Assembly (NCBI RefSeq): GCF_000233695.2 | Contig: NZ_CM001488.1 | Span: 460,049 to 524,048 of the forward strand | Length of the DNA stretch: 64,000 nt | Direction: 5' to 3' | DNA from: Desulfobacter postgatei 2ac9 | Lineage (GTDB): Bacteria; Desulfobacterota; Desulfobacteria; Desulfobacterales; Desulfobacteraceae | In this document: positions 28,009 through 39,972 of the stretch, in pieces | How positions within the stretch are numbered: the first letter of the stretch is position 1 | How the letters are laid out: each line of letters opens with the position of its first letter | Translations under genes and position numbers: made by a program | Notes under the pieces: model-generated | What the model saw: the letters and a program-made list of their open reading frames with translations, nothing else | Database searches by the model: none | Told to the model about the DNA's origin: nothing

Positions 28009-28815
28009 ATGATTCTTTTTGATTCCCATTGCCATATTGACGATAAATGCTACGATAATGATTTGACCCAGGTCATGGACAGATCCCGCCAAAACGGGGT
28101 GAAGGCTGTGCTGGTAGTCGGGATTGACAGGGCCACCTCCAAAAAGGCCATAGATATCGCATCCAGGTTCGATCATGTTTATACCTCTGTGGGGGTTCAT
28201 CCCCATGATGCGGTTCAATGTTCCGCCCAGGTACTCAATGAACTTCGACAATTTGCCCTGACCCATGACTGTGTCAAGGCCTGGGGGGAAACCGGGCTGG
28301 ATTTCAACCGCATGTTTTCACCCCAGGAAGACCAGGAGGCCTGTTTTTCTGCTCAGCTTGCCCTGGCCGGGAAGCTCGACCTGCCGCTGATTTTCCATGA
28401 ACGGGATTCCAAGGGGCGGTTTTATGAGATATTGAAATCAGACGGGCCCAAGTCAAGAAAAGGGGTGGTTCACTGTTTTTCCGGTACAAAAGAAGAGATG
28501 TTTAAATACCTTGACCTTGGGTATTATATCGGCATTACAGGTATTCTCACCATTCTTCAGCGTGGTGAGTACCTGCGCAGCATTGTCCCTTTGATTCCTC
28601 GGGATCGGTTGCTTATAGAGACTGATGCCCCTTATCTGACGCCCACACCCCAGAAAAACAAACACCGGCGCAACGAACCTGCTTTTGTCCGGTCTGTGAT
28701 GGAATGCCTTGCCCAAGTGCGCGGAGAAGACCCGGATCAGTTGGCCTCTGCCGTGTTTAAAAATACCCTGGATCTTTATAATATTCCGGTGGATCCGGCC
28801 TGGCCGGATAAATAG
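28009..28815 (+). CDS. tatD: TatD-family metal-dependent hydrolase
   Basis: 268 residues, normal length. Metal-binding motifs are complete: FDSHCHID at the start, WGETGLDFNR, IFHERDS, VVHCFSGTKEE, and LIETDAPYLTP near the end. TatD proteins are cytoplasmic nucleases (3'-5' DNase/RNase activity reported for E. coli TatD). The ATG is preceded by AGGA. A tatA gene follows about 200 bases on, yet tatB and tatC are not nearby. Confidence 0.93.
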   Translation: MILFDSHCHIDDKCYDNDLTQVMDRSRQNGVKAVLVVGIDRATSKKAIDIASRFDHVYTSVGVHPHDAVQCSAQVLNELRQFALTHDCVKAWGETGLDFNRMFSPQEDQEACFSAQLALAGKLDLPLIFHERDSKGRFYEILKSDGPKSRKGVVHCFSGTKEEMFKYLDLGYYIGITGILTILQRGEYLRSIVPLIPRDRLLIETDAPYLTPTPQKNKHRRNEPAFVRSVMECLAQVRGEDPDQLASAVFKNTLDLYNIPVDPAWPDK

Positions 28816-29026
28816 AGCCTGTTCACAATTTTGTACTTTTCAGGAAAAAGCAAAATGCGTGAACAAGGTCTGCGTATAATAAAATGCAAACAGTTTGTCA
28901 CAAAATTGAAATATCATGATCTGTTCACATAAATCCTTAATGATTGACTTTGTGCAGGTTAAATGCTAATGACCTGATTTGGTGAATTTTATGCTAATGC
29001 CATGAACAAAACGAGGAGCTTGAATC

Positions 29027-29215
29027 ATGATTGGTGGTATAGGAATGCCGGAGTTGATAATCATTCTGGTAATTATCCTTATTATATTCGGTGCGGGTAA
29101 GTTGCCTGAAATCGGTGCCGGTTTAGGAAAAGGTATTAAAAATTTCAAAAAAGCAACAAAAGAGCCCATTGATGACGACAAGGAAAAGGAGCCTGAAAAA
29201 ATAGATAAAAATTAG
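29027..29215 (+). CDS. tatA: Twin-arginine translocase subunit TatA/E
   Basis: 62 residues: an N-terminal membrane helix ([22 protein letters not shown]) with the conserved F-G-x-x-x-LP hinge, then the amphipathic helix [14 protein letters not shown], and a charged tail. GAGGAG lies before the ATG. TatA oligomers form the pore for folded proteins exported with RR signal peptides. No tatC is in the window, so the partner must be elsewhere. Confidence 0.93.
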   Translation: MIGGIGMPELIIILVIILIIFGAGKLPEIGAGLGKGIKNFKKATKEPIDDDKEKEPEKIDKN

Positions 29216-29470
29216 TGGTGATTGTTATTCGCTTCTTTCAGCATTCCACAGCCAAGCACGCCATGTGCCTGGCGGCTTATTCATGCCTTTTCAAAGATTC
29301 GACATATCATATACTCGCCTGTTGGTTTTTAAGATCTTATTTGGCGGTAGTTACAAAAAAGTAATATACCGCCTTTTAAAATAGACATTACTGTAACAAA
29401 GTTCGTCGTTTTCGTTTGTTTTCGGGGCTTAACTGCGTGTGCGTGTTGTAACTTGTTGAAAATAAAAGAT

Positions 29471-29486
29471 TGGCACATCCATTGCA
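29471..29486 (+). promoter_or_regulatory. σ54 (-24/-12) promoter for glnD-glnB-glnA
   Basis: TGGCAC-ATCCA-TTGCA matches the σ54 consensus (TGGCAC N5 TTGCA) at every defined position. It lies 125 bases before the glnD ATG with no gene between, so transcription would start near 29498. σ54 control implies an NtrC-type activator and induction under nitrogen limitation. The rest of 29216-29610 has no gene; an imperfect hairpin at about 29250-29275 follows tatA. Confidence 0.88.
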
Positions 29487-29610
29487 GTCTATTGCAATGA
29501 GTTGCAAGCAGTAATGAGAAGCATTTTATGGTATTGGTCGGGCGTATGAGATGGTTTGCCGAAAAGACGGACATATATTAAAAGGTCAAAATTAAAGATA
29601 TTGAACAGAC

Positions 29611-32569
<2,959 letters not shown>

Positions 32570-32658
32570 TGGTTAAGGTACTTTTGCGCCCCATTATTTC
32601 AAACCCAAAAACAGGGGTACCCCCCATAATAACTTTATATAGATAGAAAGGTAAAAAA

Positions 32659-34071
32659 ATGACACCAAAAGATGTATTGGCAATGGCTAAAGAAAACGAT
32701 GTTAAAGTCGTTGATATCCGCTACATGGACTTCATCGGCACCTGGCAACACTTTAGTGTGCCTGTGTCAGAACTGACAGAAGCTTCCTTTGAAGATGGAT
32801 TTGGTTTTGACGGTTCTTCTATGAGAGCATGGCAGAACATTGATAACTCCGATATGAACGTAATCCCTGAAGCAGGTACGGCAAAAATTGATCCGTTTTT
32901 TGAAGTTCCGACCCTGGTTGTTATCGGCAATATTCATGATCCTATCACCGGTGAAGCCTACTCCAGAGATCCCCGCGGTATTGCCAAAAGAACGGAAAGC
33001 TACATCAAGAGCACCGGCATCGGCGACACCATCTTTGTAGGCCCTGAGCCCGAGTTCTTTATCTTCTCCAACATCCGTTACTCTTCTGAGCCCCATGCTT
33101 CCTTTTTTGAAATTGATTCCCGGGAAGCATACTGGAACACCGGTGACGGTTCCGAGCCTAACCTTGGCTACAAAATCAGACCCAAGCACGGCTACTTCCC
33201 CCTGCCGCCCATGGACACCTATCAGGACATTAGAACTGAAATGATGCTGACCCTGCAGGATCTGGGCATTGACATGGAATGCCAGCATCACGAAGTTGCT
33301 ACCGCCGGACAGTCTGAGATTGACCTTCGGTTTGACTCCCTGCTGAATATGGGTGACAAGCTTGCCTGGTTCAAATATGTACTGAAAAATGTGGCTGCAA
33401 AACACGGACATTGCGTGACCTTTATGCCCAAACCCCTTTTCGGTGACAACGGTACCGGCATGCATACCCACATGAGTTTCTGGAAAGGTGGAGAGCCCAC
33501 CTTTGCAGGCAACAAATATGCCGGCCTGTCCGATAATGCCCTGTGGTCCATCGGCGGCATCATGAAGCATTGCAAAGCCCTGTGTGCTATCACCAACCCC
33601 ACAACCAATTCCTACAAACGTCTGGTCCCCGGTTTTGAAGCACCCATCAAAATGGCTTACTCCAGCCGGAACCGTTCCGCCGCTATTCGTCTGCCCATGT
33701 ACTCCGGATCACCCAAGGCAAAACGTCTTGAGTTCCGTACTCCCGATCCCAGCGCCAACGGTTACATGGCCTTTTCTGCCATTGCCATGGCCATGATTGA
33801 CGGCATCCAGAACAAAATTGATCCCGGAGATCCCATGGATAAAAACATCTATGATCTGCCGCCTGAAGAACTGGCTACTATTCCGTCCGCACCGGGTTGC
33901 CTTGAAGAAGCCCTGGAATCCCTTAAAGCAGATCATGAATTCCTGCTCAAGGGCGATGTTTTCACCAAGGACGTTATTGACCACTGGGTTGACTATAAAA
34001 TGGAAAACGAAGTTAAACCGGTTATCAGCCGTCCGCATCCCCATGAATTCTATCTGTATTTTGATATTTAA
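32659..34071 (+). CDS. glnA: Glutamine synthetase type I
   Basis: 470 residues, GSI-β length. The β-Grasp N-terminus has FEDGFGFDGSSMRAW, the catalytic barrel has VGPEPEFFIF, CQHHEVATAGQSEID and NGTGMHTHMSFWK, followed by NPTTNSYKRLVPGFEAP and RSAAIRLP. The adenylylation tyrosine is kept in KNIYDLPPEE, so GlnE-type control is expected. It makes glutamine from glutamate, ammonia and ATP. A ribosome-binding site AGAAAGG precedes the ATG, and a terminator follows at 34106. The 90-base gap after glnB could hold a second promoter, but I see no σ54 site in it. Confidence 0.97.
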   Translation: MTPKDVLAMAKENDVKVVDIRYMDFIGTWQHFSVPVSELTEASFEDGFGFDGSSMRAWQNIDNSDMNVIPEAGTAKIDPFFEVPTLVVIGNIHDPITGEAYSRDPRGIAKRTESYIKSTGIGDTIFVGPEPEFFIFSNIRYSSEPHASFFEIDSREAYWNTGDGSEPNLGYKIRPKHGYFPLPPMDTYQDIRTEMMLTLQDLGIDMECQHHEVATAGQSEIDLRFDSLLNMGDKLAWFKYVLKNVAAKHGHCVTFMPKPLFGDNGTGMHTHMSFWKGGEPTFAGNKYAGLSDNALWSIGGIMKHCKALCAITNPTTNSYKRLVPGFEAPIKMAYSSRNRSAAIRLPMYSGSPKAKRLEFRTPDPSANGYMAFSAIAMAMIDGIQNKIDPGDPMDKNIYDLPPEELATIPSAPGCLEEALESLKADHEFLLKGDVFTKDVIDHWVDYKMENEVKPVISRPHPHEFYLYFDI

Positions 34072-34105
34072 AAAAACAGCCTTTTGTTGGGGGGTAGCCT
34101 GACAA

Positions 34106-34148
34106 ACGGGTTCGGGAAGCCTTGGTTGTTTCCCGAGCCCGTTTTTTT
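34106..34148 (+). terminator. Rho-independent terminator of the gln operon
   Basis: ACGGGTTCGGGAA pairs with TTTCCCGAGCCCGT around a loop GCCTTGGTTG, followed by seven further T residues. It lies 35 bases past the glnA stop. Confidence 0.9.
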
Positions 34149-34304
34149 GCTATATTTCTCCGTCTGTGAAGCATCTTGAAATCGGCACTTTTTTGATGCA
34201 ATCAAAAACAAAATGCGTTATATAAACGTTAGCAAAACAGGACCTGGAACAGGAAAAAATATCCTGCCTCAAACTATCATAGCACAGGAGCAGATACCGC
34301 AAAT

Positions 34305-35201
34305 ATGAAAAATTCCGACCCATCCCCCAAACTCATCCTGAAAGTTATTGTGGCGCTGATCATCTGTTTTTCTGTTAATTTTTGTTATGCCCGGCAGGCT
34401 GATGTAGCGGACAGTGCCGGTGATGCCAATGAATTTGAATTTCTTACCCAGCGGCTTGTCCAGGATGGGTTTGATCAGGAAAAGACCAAAGCCTTGTTCG
34501 GTAATAAAACGGTTTGCTTTGATCCAGGGGGTGTCTCTTTATTTTTTATCCATTCGGAATCCAGTCTCAACTATGATCAGTTTTCTTCTCCGAAATCTAT
34601 AGCCGATGCCCAAATGTATATGGAGACTCATAAAGAGATTCTTAATAAAGCCCAGGAAGAATTTACAGTAGACAAAACCATCATTACAGCCATCCTTTTG
34701 GTGGAAACACGCTTGGGTACATACCTTGGCAATCGTGCAGTGCTAAACACCCTGGCCACTATGGCAGCGCTTGCGGATAAGGCGCTTGCCGAGAGGGTCT
34801 GGCGGGCTATATCAAATAATAAAAGACCCGAGCGATCCACTTTTAATAAAAAGGTGGATCAGAAAAGCAGATGGGGATATGAGGAGCTTAAGGCTCTGAT
34901 CAGCTATGCCAATCGTGAAGGAATCGACCCTGTTGCCATTAAAGGGTCTTACGCCGGAGCCATGGGTATTCCTCAATTTATGCCCTCCAACGCGCTCTCG
35001 CTGGCAAAGGACGGTAATACCGACGGGCGGGTGGATTTGTTTGACCATGAGGACGCCATTTTTTCCGTAGCCAACTATTTAAAACACCATGGCTGGAAAT
35101 CAGGTCTCACTCGTCAGCGCCAGCACCAAGTCCTGTTCCAGTATAATCATTCCAACTATTATGTAGATGCACTGCTTAAGATTTCAGATAAGTTGAAATA
35201 A
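34305..35201 (+). CDS. Lytic murein transglycosylase, MltB/SLT_2 type
   Basis: 298 residues with a signal segment (about 10-29, LKVIVALIICFSVNFCYA). The SLT_2 domain includes AILLVETRLGTYLGN with the catalytic Glu, then RSTFNKKVDQKSRWGYEELK, IKGSYAGAMGIPQFMPSN and DLFDHEDAIFSVANYLK. It cleaves the glycan strand to the 1,6-anhydro product in the periplasm. There is no lipobox Cys, so it is likely soluble rather than a lipoprotein like E. coli MltB. It stands in a monocistronic context after the gln terminator. Confidence 0.9.
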   Translation: MKNSDPSPKLILKVIVALIICFSVNFCYARQADVADSAGDANEFEFLTQRLVQDGFDQEKTKALFGNKTVCFDPGGVSLFFIHSESSLNYDQFSSPKSIADAQMYMETHKEILNKAQEEFTVDKTIITAILLVETRLGTYLGNRAVLNTLATMAALADKALAERVWRAISNNKRPERSTFNKKVDQKSRWGYEELKALISYANREGIDPVAIKGSYAGAMGIPQFMPSNALSLAKDGNTDGRVDLFDHEDAIFSVANYLKHHGWKSGLTRQRQHQVLFQYNHSNYYVDALLKISDKLK

Positions 35202-35273
35202 CGGCAAATGCTTGACCTGCAACAAAACGTGAGACCAATATCAATTGGTTTATAAATATCGGGGGAAAATTAA

Positions 35274-35489
35274 ATGACACCCAATGAACTTCTTTTGTAC
35301 ATTCTTCTCATTGTCGGCCTCTCCTTTGTATTGACTATGCTTGCTTTGATCGACCTGCTAAAAAAAGATTTCCCCACGTCAAAAGAAAAATTTGTTTGGC
35401 ACCTTGTGGCCATTGTTCCGGTCATCGGCTGGCTTTTCTATTTTGCCCTGGGCGCTAAAAAGGGTACCCGTAAAAAGTTTGATTCATAG
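35274..35489 (+). CDS. Small membrane protein with PLDc_N (phospholipase D-nuclease N-terminal) domain
   Basis: 71 residues: two membrane helices (about 6-27 and 43-62) joined by the loop IDLLKKDFPTSKEKFVWHLV, with the W-x-x-V-x-x-x-P-x-x-G pattern (WHLVAIVPVIGWLFYFALG). This stand-alone domain is the N-terminal part of cardiolipin synthases, and as a single small protein its function is unknown. Confidence 0.75.
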   Translation: MTPNELLLYILLIVGLSFVLTMLALIDLLKKDFPTSKEKFVWHLVAIVPVIGWLFYFALGAKKGTRKKFDS

Positions 35490-35615
35490 TAAATAGCATA
35501 GAAAAACGTGTTTAGCATGGATGTCCTATCGGCCTAAGTAAGATGCTTTAATTTTAATTTTGATTGACTTTTAAATCCAATCATAATAAGTATTCACCGC
35601 ATATAATGATTATGT

Positions 35616-35690
35616 GGTCCCATCGTCTAGCGGTTAGGACGCTGGCCTCTCACGCCGGAAACCCGGGTTCGATTCCCGGTGGGATCACCA
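35616..35690 (+). tRNA. tRNA-Glu (anticodon CTC)
   Basis: A 75-nt cloverleaf: acceptor GGTCCCA pairs with TGGGATC, then TC, a D-arm with CTAGCGGTTAG, anticodon arm CTGGC-CTCTCAC-GCCGG with loop anticodon CTC, T-arm CCGGG-TTCGATT-CCCGG, discriminator A and encoded CCA. The anticodon reads GAG (Glu). A TATAAT at 35602-35607 fits as the -10 element. Confidence 0.96.
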
Positions 35691-35763
35691 TCAAAAAAAA
35701 ACAAGTTATACAACTTTACATAGGCTATTCAGGCAGTTTACGTCTTCCTTGGATGTTTTTTTA

Positions 35764-35892
35764 TTACAGACCAAACGTAAGTTTGTCATAATCCGGTTCA
35801 TCCTTCCTTACTGGATTACGGTCCATGGAAAGACTTTCAAGCGCTTCACGAACATTTTCAAGTCCAATGCTTTGTGTCCTTTCGGCAAGCAT
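35764..35892 (-). pseudogene. C-terminal gene remnant, unidentified
   Basis: From ATG 35892 (frame open from 35928) 42 codons read MLAERTQSIGLENVREALES through MDRNPVRKDEPDYDKLTFGL to a TAA. The composition and clean end look like a true protein C-terminus. An in-frame TAG at 35931-35929 and the lack of upstream continuation suggest a fragment. I do not recognise the family. Confidence 0.35.
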
Positions 35893-35920
35893 GCGTGAAT
35901 TAAGCTTTAAATATCTTTTT

Positions 35921-35973
35921 GACAAGGACTACGAAATCGTCAAATCGTCATGGGCATGCTCGAAGTCCTTGTC
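35921..35973. repeat. Inverted repeat upstream of the binding-protein gene
   Basis: GACAAGGACTACGA (35921-35934) and TCGAAGTCCTTGTC (35960-35973) pair with one mismatch around a 25-nt spacer. It lies at the broken end of the gene remnant and about 80 bases before the binding-protein ATG, so it could be an operator, a hairpin, or the scar of an excised element. Confidence 0.5.
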
Positions 35974-36054
35974 ACTCTGAATGAGGTGGTCCGGCAAAAA
36001 GATATTTTTACTGGAATTAAAATTTTCCTGCCTGTAAAAAAAGGAAAAAGGCTC

Positions 36055-36834
36055 ATGAAATATATCCTACATATCAATCTAATAGCTATTTTTATCACCG
36101 TTGCATCGGCATATGCTCAACCTTTTAAGTTGACGATGGCATACGAAGATACCGCCTTACCGCCGTTTTATTTAGGGGAAGGCAAAGAGGTGCCGGCAAA
36201 ACCGGGCATCGCCATTGAACTTTTGAAGCAGGTTGATGAGCACATTCATGAAATTACAATCAATTTTCGGAGAATTCCTTGGGACAGATGTCAAAAAGAG
36301 CTCAAAGAGGGTTTGGTAGACGCCATATTTCCAGGCAGTTTCAATGTGTCCAGGATGAAAATTGGTGTATATCCTTTTAATAATAGCGAACCGGATGGCG
36401 TTCGATGCCTTGTTTTTCTCTCTTATTATTTCTATGTCATTGAGGGCGATCCATCTACCTTGGATGGTTATCAAGGGGGGCTGAAGGGTACTATTGGTAT
36501 TCCTACCGGGTACTCCATTATAAGGGATCTTAAAAGAGATGGCTTTGAGGTGGACGACACGGCTCAGACAACTTTGCAGAACCTGATAAAACTCAAAGCC
36601 GGCAATGTGCGTGCGGTTGCAGCCCAGGATGTTACGGCCGATCCTATCATCAAAAGCAATCCAGCATTGAAAGATATTGTTAAAATCTTTCCTGCCATAA
36701 ACACCAAGCCCAACTATCTGATATTCAGCCGTCAATTCTATACTGAACACCCTGGCCTGGCCAAACGGATCTGGTCGGAATTAAAAAGCGTTCGGGAGGA
36801 GAACTTTGAGGCACTTTCTCTCAAGTATATGTAG
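36055..36834 (+). CDS. Periplasmic solute-binding protein, SBP_bac_3-like
   Basis: 259 residues from the ATG at 36055, preceded by AAAGGAAAAAGG; the frame is open upstream to 35950 but that part has no start with a site. A signal peptide is clear (MKYILHINLIAIFITVASAYA). The mature chain resembles family-3 binding proteins: FKLTMAYEDTALPPFYLGEG, PGIAIELLKQVDE, LKGTIGIPTGYSI, ending near LSLKYM. No transport genes adjoin, so it may feed a signalling protein such as the neighbouring GGDEF-EAL protein. An insertion sequence begins exactly at its TAG stop codon (36832-36834). Reconstruction of the empty site gives the same stop, so the protein is whole. Confidence 0.8.
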   Translation: MKYILHINLIAIFITVASAYAQPFKLTMAYEDTALPPFYLGEGKEVPAKPGIAIELLKQVDEHIHEITINFRRIPWDRCQKELKEGLVDAIFPGSFNVSRMKIGVYPFNNSEPDGVRCLVFLSYYFYVIEGDPSTLDGYQGGLKGTIGIPTGYSIIRDLKRDGFEVDDTAQTTLQNLIKLKAGNVRAVAAQDVTADPIIKSNPALKDIVKIFPAINTKPNYLIFSRQFYTEHPGLAKRIWSELKSVREENFEALSLKYM

Positions 36835-36954
36835 TATCTGCTGATTTTCTATTTTGTTGGCTTTATAGAAACTATTGAATGTCACCCTACTTCTATTGTA
36901 CAAAAATTTGAAAAAATGGTCTTATGTTAATAAGCTGTAAATAAAGGATTGAAA

Positions 36955-38275
36955 ATGATAGAAAAAAAACTCTGAGGCTCTCAGTGAAGAATGGATAAAA
37001 GACAATATTCATGATCCAACCAACACATTCGTTATTTTACGTAAGATTATCCCTTGGCAAAAAATTACAGACAAACTGGTACACTATTATAGTGACAAAA
37101 CGGGACGGACAGGAACTCCAATCCGAACAATTATAGCTGTTTTTATTGCCGCAAAGCTCCGGTTGCTCAGTAATCGGGCGATTGTTAGCCAGATCAAAGA
37201 AAATCGGTATATTCAATATTTTTGCAATGTCCCAGATGAAAATTTATTCACATTCATGCATCACAGCAACCTGAGCAAATTGCGAAAACGTTTTGATATT
37301 AAGGGGATAGAGACCGTGGAATCAATCATTTTTAATATATTGAGAGTTGCCAAAGTAATTGATACAGACAGCATGTTGATTGATTCCACTGTACTGCCCG
37401 ATAACATCATTTATCCAACAGATGTCGGATTGATTTTCAAAGCCTTTAGAAAAATGGAGCAGTTTGCTCGACAGTATTATATTCCTATCTGGTGGGACAG
37501 GAAGGAGCTCAGGCAGCTACGGCGCGAATATAATTTGAATCGAAAAAAGACTGAAATTGAAGATTTATTTTTCGATGCTCTCTTGATATTTTCCGCTGGA
37601 TTGCGGAAGTTTAAAACAATAGTGAAAAGCCTTGAGGGTCCTGATCAAGACAGAAAAAAAGCTCAGCAGCTTTTGGCTCTCCTGATGTTATTCCAAGATC
37701 AGAATGCACTAAAACTTGGGGGCGAAAGACATATTCCAAATCGGATTGTCTCCTTTGATGAACCGGACTCCCGCCCGATTAAAAAAGGCAAAAAACATCC
37801 AAGCTGTGAATTTGGAAGTACACTTCAACTTTCGTTCAACCGACAGGGTTTTATGATTACAATGGAAAATTTTATCGGAAAGCCTAATGATAAAACCCTA
37901 TGGCCCGGGACAGCTCAATTGTTTGAAAAAAGAATGAAAGGTGTTCCTGAACATGCTATCGGGGATCAAGGTTACCGCAGCCGGTTAAATCAGGTAATCC
38001 CCAAAGGCTGTCCACACATCTTTCTTGGCAAAAGCCAGGATGTTGGCAAAGAGAAGCGGGACTTTTGTCAAAAAGCCCGTTCTGCAACGGAAGGCTTTAT
38101 CGCAATTTCAAAAAATATTCGCGGTTTTGGCTGCAGCCTTTATCAGGGAAGCGATGGAAACCGTATTTGGTCTCTTTTATGTCAGACCGCGTATAACCTG
38201 AAAAAATTTCTTCAGCTCTATAATGATGAAAAAATCAGTGAAGAAAGCCTGATGAGACTCGGCTTACTGGGCTGA
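36955..38275 (+). pseudogene. DDE transposase with frameshift at an A8 run near its start
   Basis: The ATG at 36955 has AAAGGA before it and reads MIEKKL then TGA. Shifting by -1 at the run of eight A (36962-36969) joins it to a long frame (NSEALSEEWIKDN...) that stays open to the TAG-free end at 38275, about 440 residues in total. The transposase shows SMLIDSTVLPDNIIYPTDVG with the first Asp, AIGDQGYRS with the second, and ATEGFIAISKNIRGFG with the Glu. The group is IS5/IS1182-like; exact family unclear. Either a lesion or transcriptional/translational slippage on A8 is possible. In the latter case the transposase would still be made at low level. Confidence 0.75.
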
Positions 38276-38596
38276 TTTAGATCACCCTTATTCAGCGATC
38301 TGACTACCTGCAGTTCATCGAGATGGGTGGATTGCGGCTAAAATACGATGAAATTGCTGATCAACGACAATTATTTTTTTCCCTCAACGACAATTAAAAT
38401 TCCCGTTCCCCATTCTTTATAACCTGTTTATTTTGTATTTGTTTTCCATTATTCCCTTGCTATTTTTTGTAACATTGATAATATCCCCCACCCCAGCCCG
38501 GAGGATAGGGCAACTGCTGGGAAGCACCCCGAGCGCCGTGACTGGTGACGAAGACATGGGGGGCAGTATGCACTTTACTGTATGCTGTCCTTCCCC

Positions 38597-38612
38597 CATG
38601 TTTTTGTCTTTA
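38597..38612. other. Non-coding tail of IS21 copy 2 (part)
   Basis: This marks the tail between the element end (38358) and the 59-codon gene. It holds the same large hairpin as copy 1, with arms at about 38553-38562 and 38595-38603. No gene is seen. Confidence 0.4.
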
Positions 38613-38683
38613 ATGCGTAAAATCCTCGCGCCCTAGCGCGAAACAAATACTCCGTAGGGCCGCCGGAGGCATTGGGCCTTTCT

Positions 38684-38863
38684 TCATTTTTCTGGTTGGT
38701 ACTTAAAACCCGCTTCAATCAGTATATATTCCAAAACTATCCCAACCTCACCTCTTCTTTTGAGTTCATCAAGCATCCACTGCTGGATTCGTGCATTTAC
38801 AGGAACCCGCTTTAGATGTGTCGGCAATTTGGGTTTTGGTTTTCCTCTATATCCGCCACGCAT
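38684..38863 (-). CDS. Small basic passenger protein of the IS21 element, copy 2
   Basis: 59 residues, identical to the product at 5210-5389, with the same AAAGGAG site before the ATG. That both copies keep it intact is expected for recent duplicates and does not itself prove function. No family recognised. Confidence 0.5.
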   Translation of the reverse strand: MRGGYRGKPKPKLPTHLKRVPVNARIQQWMLDELKRRGEVGIVLEYILIEAGFKYQPEK

Positions 38864-38989
38864 ACAGTCTCCTTTGAAAAACACCCGAAAGCTCTGCTAT
38901 GAAAGAACCATAGATAAATGTATTACGCTTTACAAAAAATACAGGTGATTTTCGCATAAAAAAAATGACTATTTATTATCCGCCTATTT

Positions 38990-39223
38990 TTAAACGGGAT
39001 TGTTATAAAATCCGGTTCTGCCATGTGTTAAGCCATGGCGTGACAAGATACGCCCAATAGTGCTTAAAGAAGGTAATGGCTGGACATTCTCATCTTCCAT
39101 GTCCTCCCTGATAACACGGGCACCACAATGAAGCCCATTATTGTATAAATGTAGCCGTATCATTTTGACAATTTCTACGATCTCTTCCCGGGTATACGGA
39201 GTATTCATTTCATGCACTAACAT
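38990..39223 (-). CDS. Small HTH protein in IS21 element, copy 2
   Basis: 77 residues, identical to the product at 4849-5082, with the helix-turn-helix LPSLSTIGRILSRHGLTHGR and a start overlapping the istB stop. It is probably a truncated integrase-like protein or accessory DNA-binding factor of this element. Confidence 0.65.
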   Translation of the reverse strand: MLVHEMNTPYTREEIVEIVKMIRLHLYNNGLHCGARVIREDMEDENVQPLPSLSTIGRILSRHGLTHGRTGFYNNPV

Positions 39224-39972
39224 GATTCTGCCTCCTTTTTGGCCTGCTCCATACGATAGCTTTCAACATTCAATTCGAAGATAATGCTGTGGTGAACAAG
39301 CCTGTCAATAGCCGCAGCAGTTGTCATAGGGTCCTTAAAAATCTGTTCCCATTTAGAAAAGGGAAGATTGCTGGTGATCATCAGGCTGCCTTGTTCATAC
39401 CGATCTGCCAGGAAGGTGAACAGAACTTCCATCTCTTCCCGGCTTTGCTGGACATATCCGATATCATCGATAATCACGGCATCAAATCTGGAAAGACTTT
39501 TGAGCTTTTTTGTCAACTCAAGTTCCCTTTTGGCGATCAGCAGATCCTGGACAAGATGGCTGCATGGGATGAAAAGGACCTGTTTTCCTTGTGCAATCAA
39601 TTCATGACCAATGGCACATAACAGATGGGTTTTCCCGCTTCCAGGATTTCCAAAGGCCAAAATGTTTTCAGATTGATTTAAAAAAGAGCCGTCGATCAGT
39701 ACATTCAAATGATTAGCGACCTTTATGGGAAGACGCTTTTTATCAAAATTCTCAAAGGTTTTCGAGGGTGGCAGCCTGGATGCCCTCAGGTTCCGTGCTA
39801 TCCGGTTTTGCCAGCGCCCTTCACATTCAAGATTCAGCAACTGCAAAAGATAGTGCTCATACCCCCATGACTCAGCCCGGGCCTGATCTGCCATTTCTTC
39901 ATAGCTGCGGCGCATGGTCGGCATGTGCAGACTTTTAAGATGGTTTACAATCTGGTCTCTGTCGCTCATCAT
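39217..39972 (-). CDS. istB: IS21-family helper ATPase IstB, copy 2
   Basis: 251 residues, identical to the product of copy 1, with Walker A GNPGSGKTHLL and Walker B AVIIDDIGYVQQ. It is the AAA+ target-selection partner of IstA. The start overlaps the istA stop by four bases. Confidence 0.95.
   Translation of the reverse strand: MMSDRDQIVNHLKSLHMPTMRRSYEEMADQARAESWGYEHYLLQLLNLECEGRWQNRIARNLRASRLPPSKTFENFDKKRLPIKVANHLNVLIDGSFLNQSENILAFGNPGSGKTHLLCAIGHELIAQGKQVLFIPCSHLVQDLLIAKRELELTKKLKSLSRFDAVIIDDIGYVQQSREEMEVLFTFLADRYEQGSLMITSNLPFSKWEQIFKDPMTTAAAIDRLVHHSIIFELNVESYRMEQAKKEAESC

Noticed and set aside
32570-32658. Second σ54 promoter directly before glnA
   Set aside because: The gap has a GGGGTACCCCC palindrome-like stretch but no TGGCAC/TTGCA pair with correct spacing.
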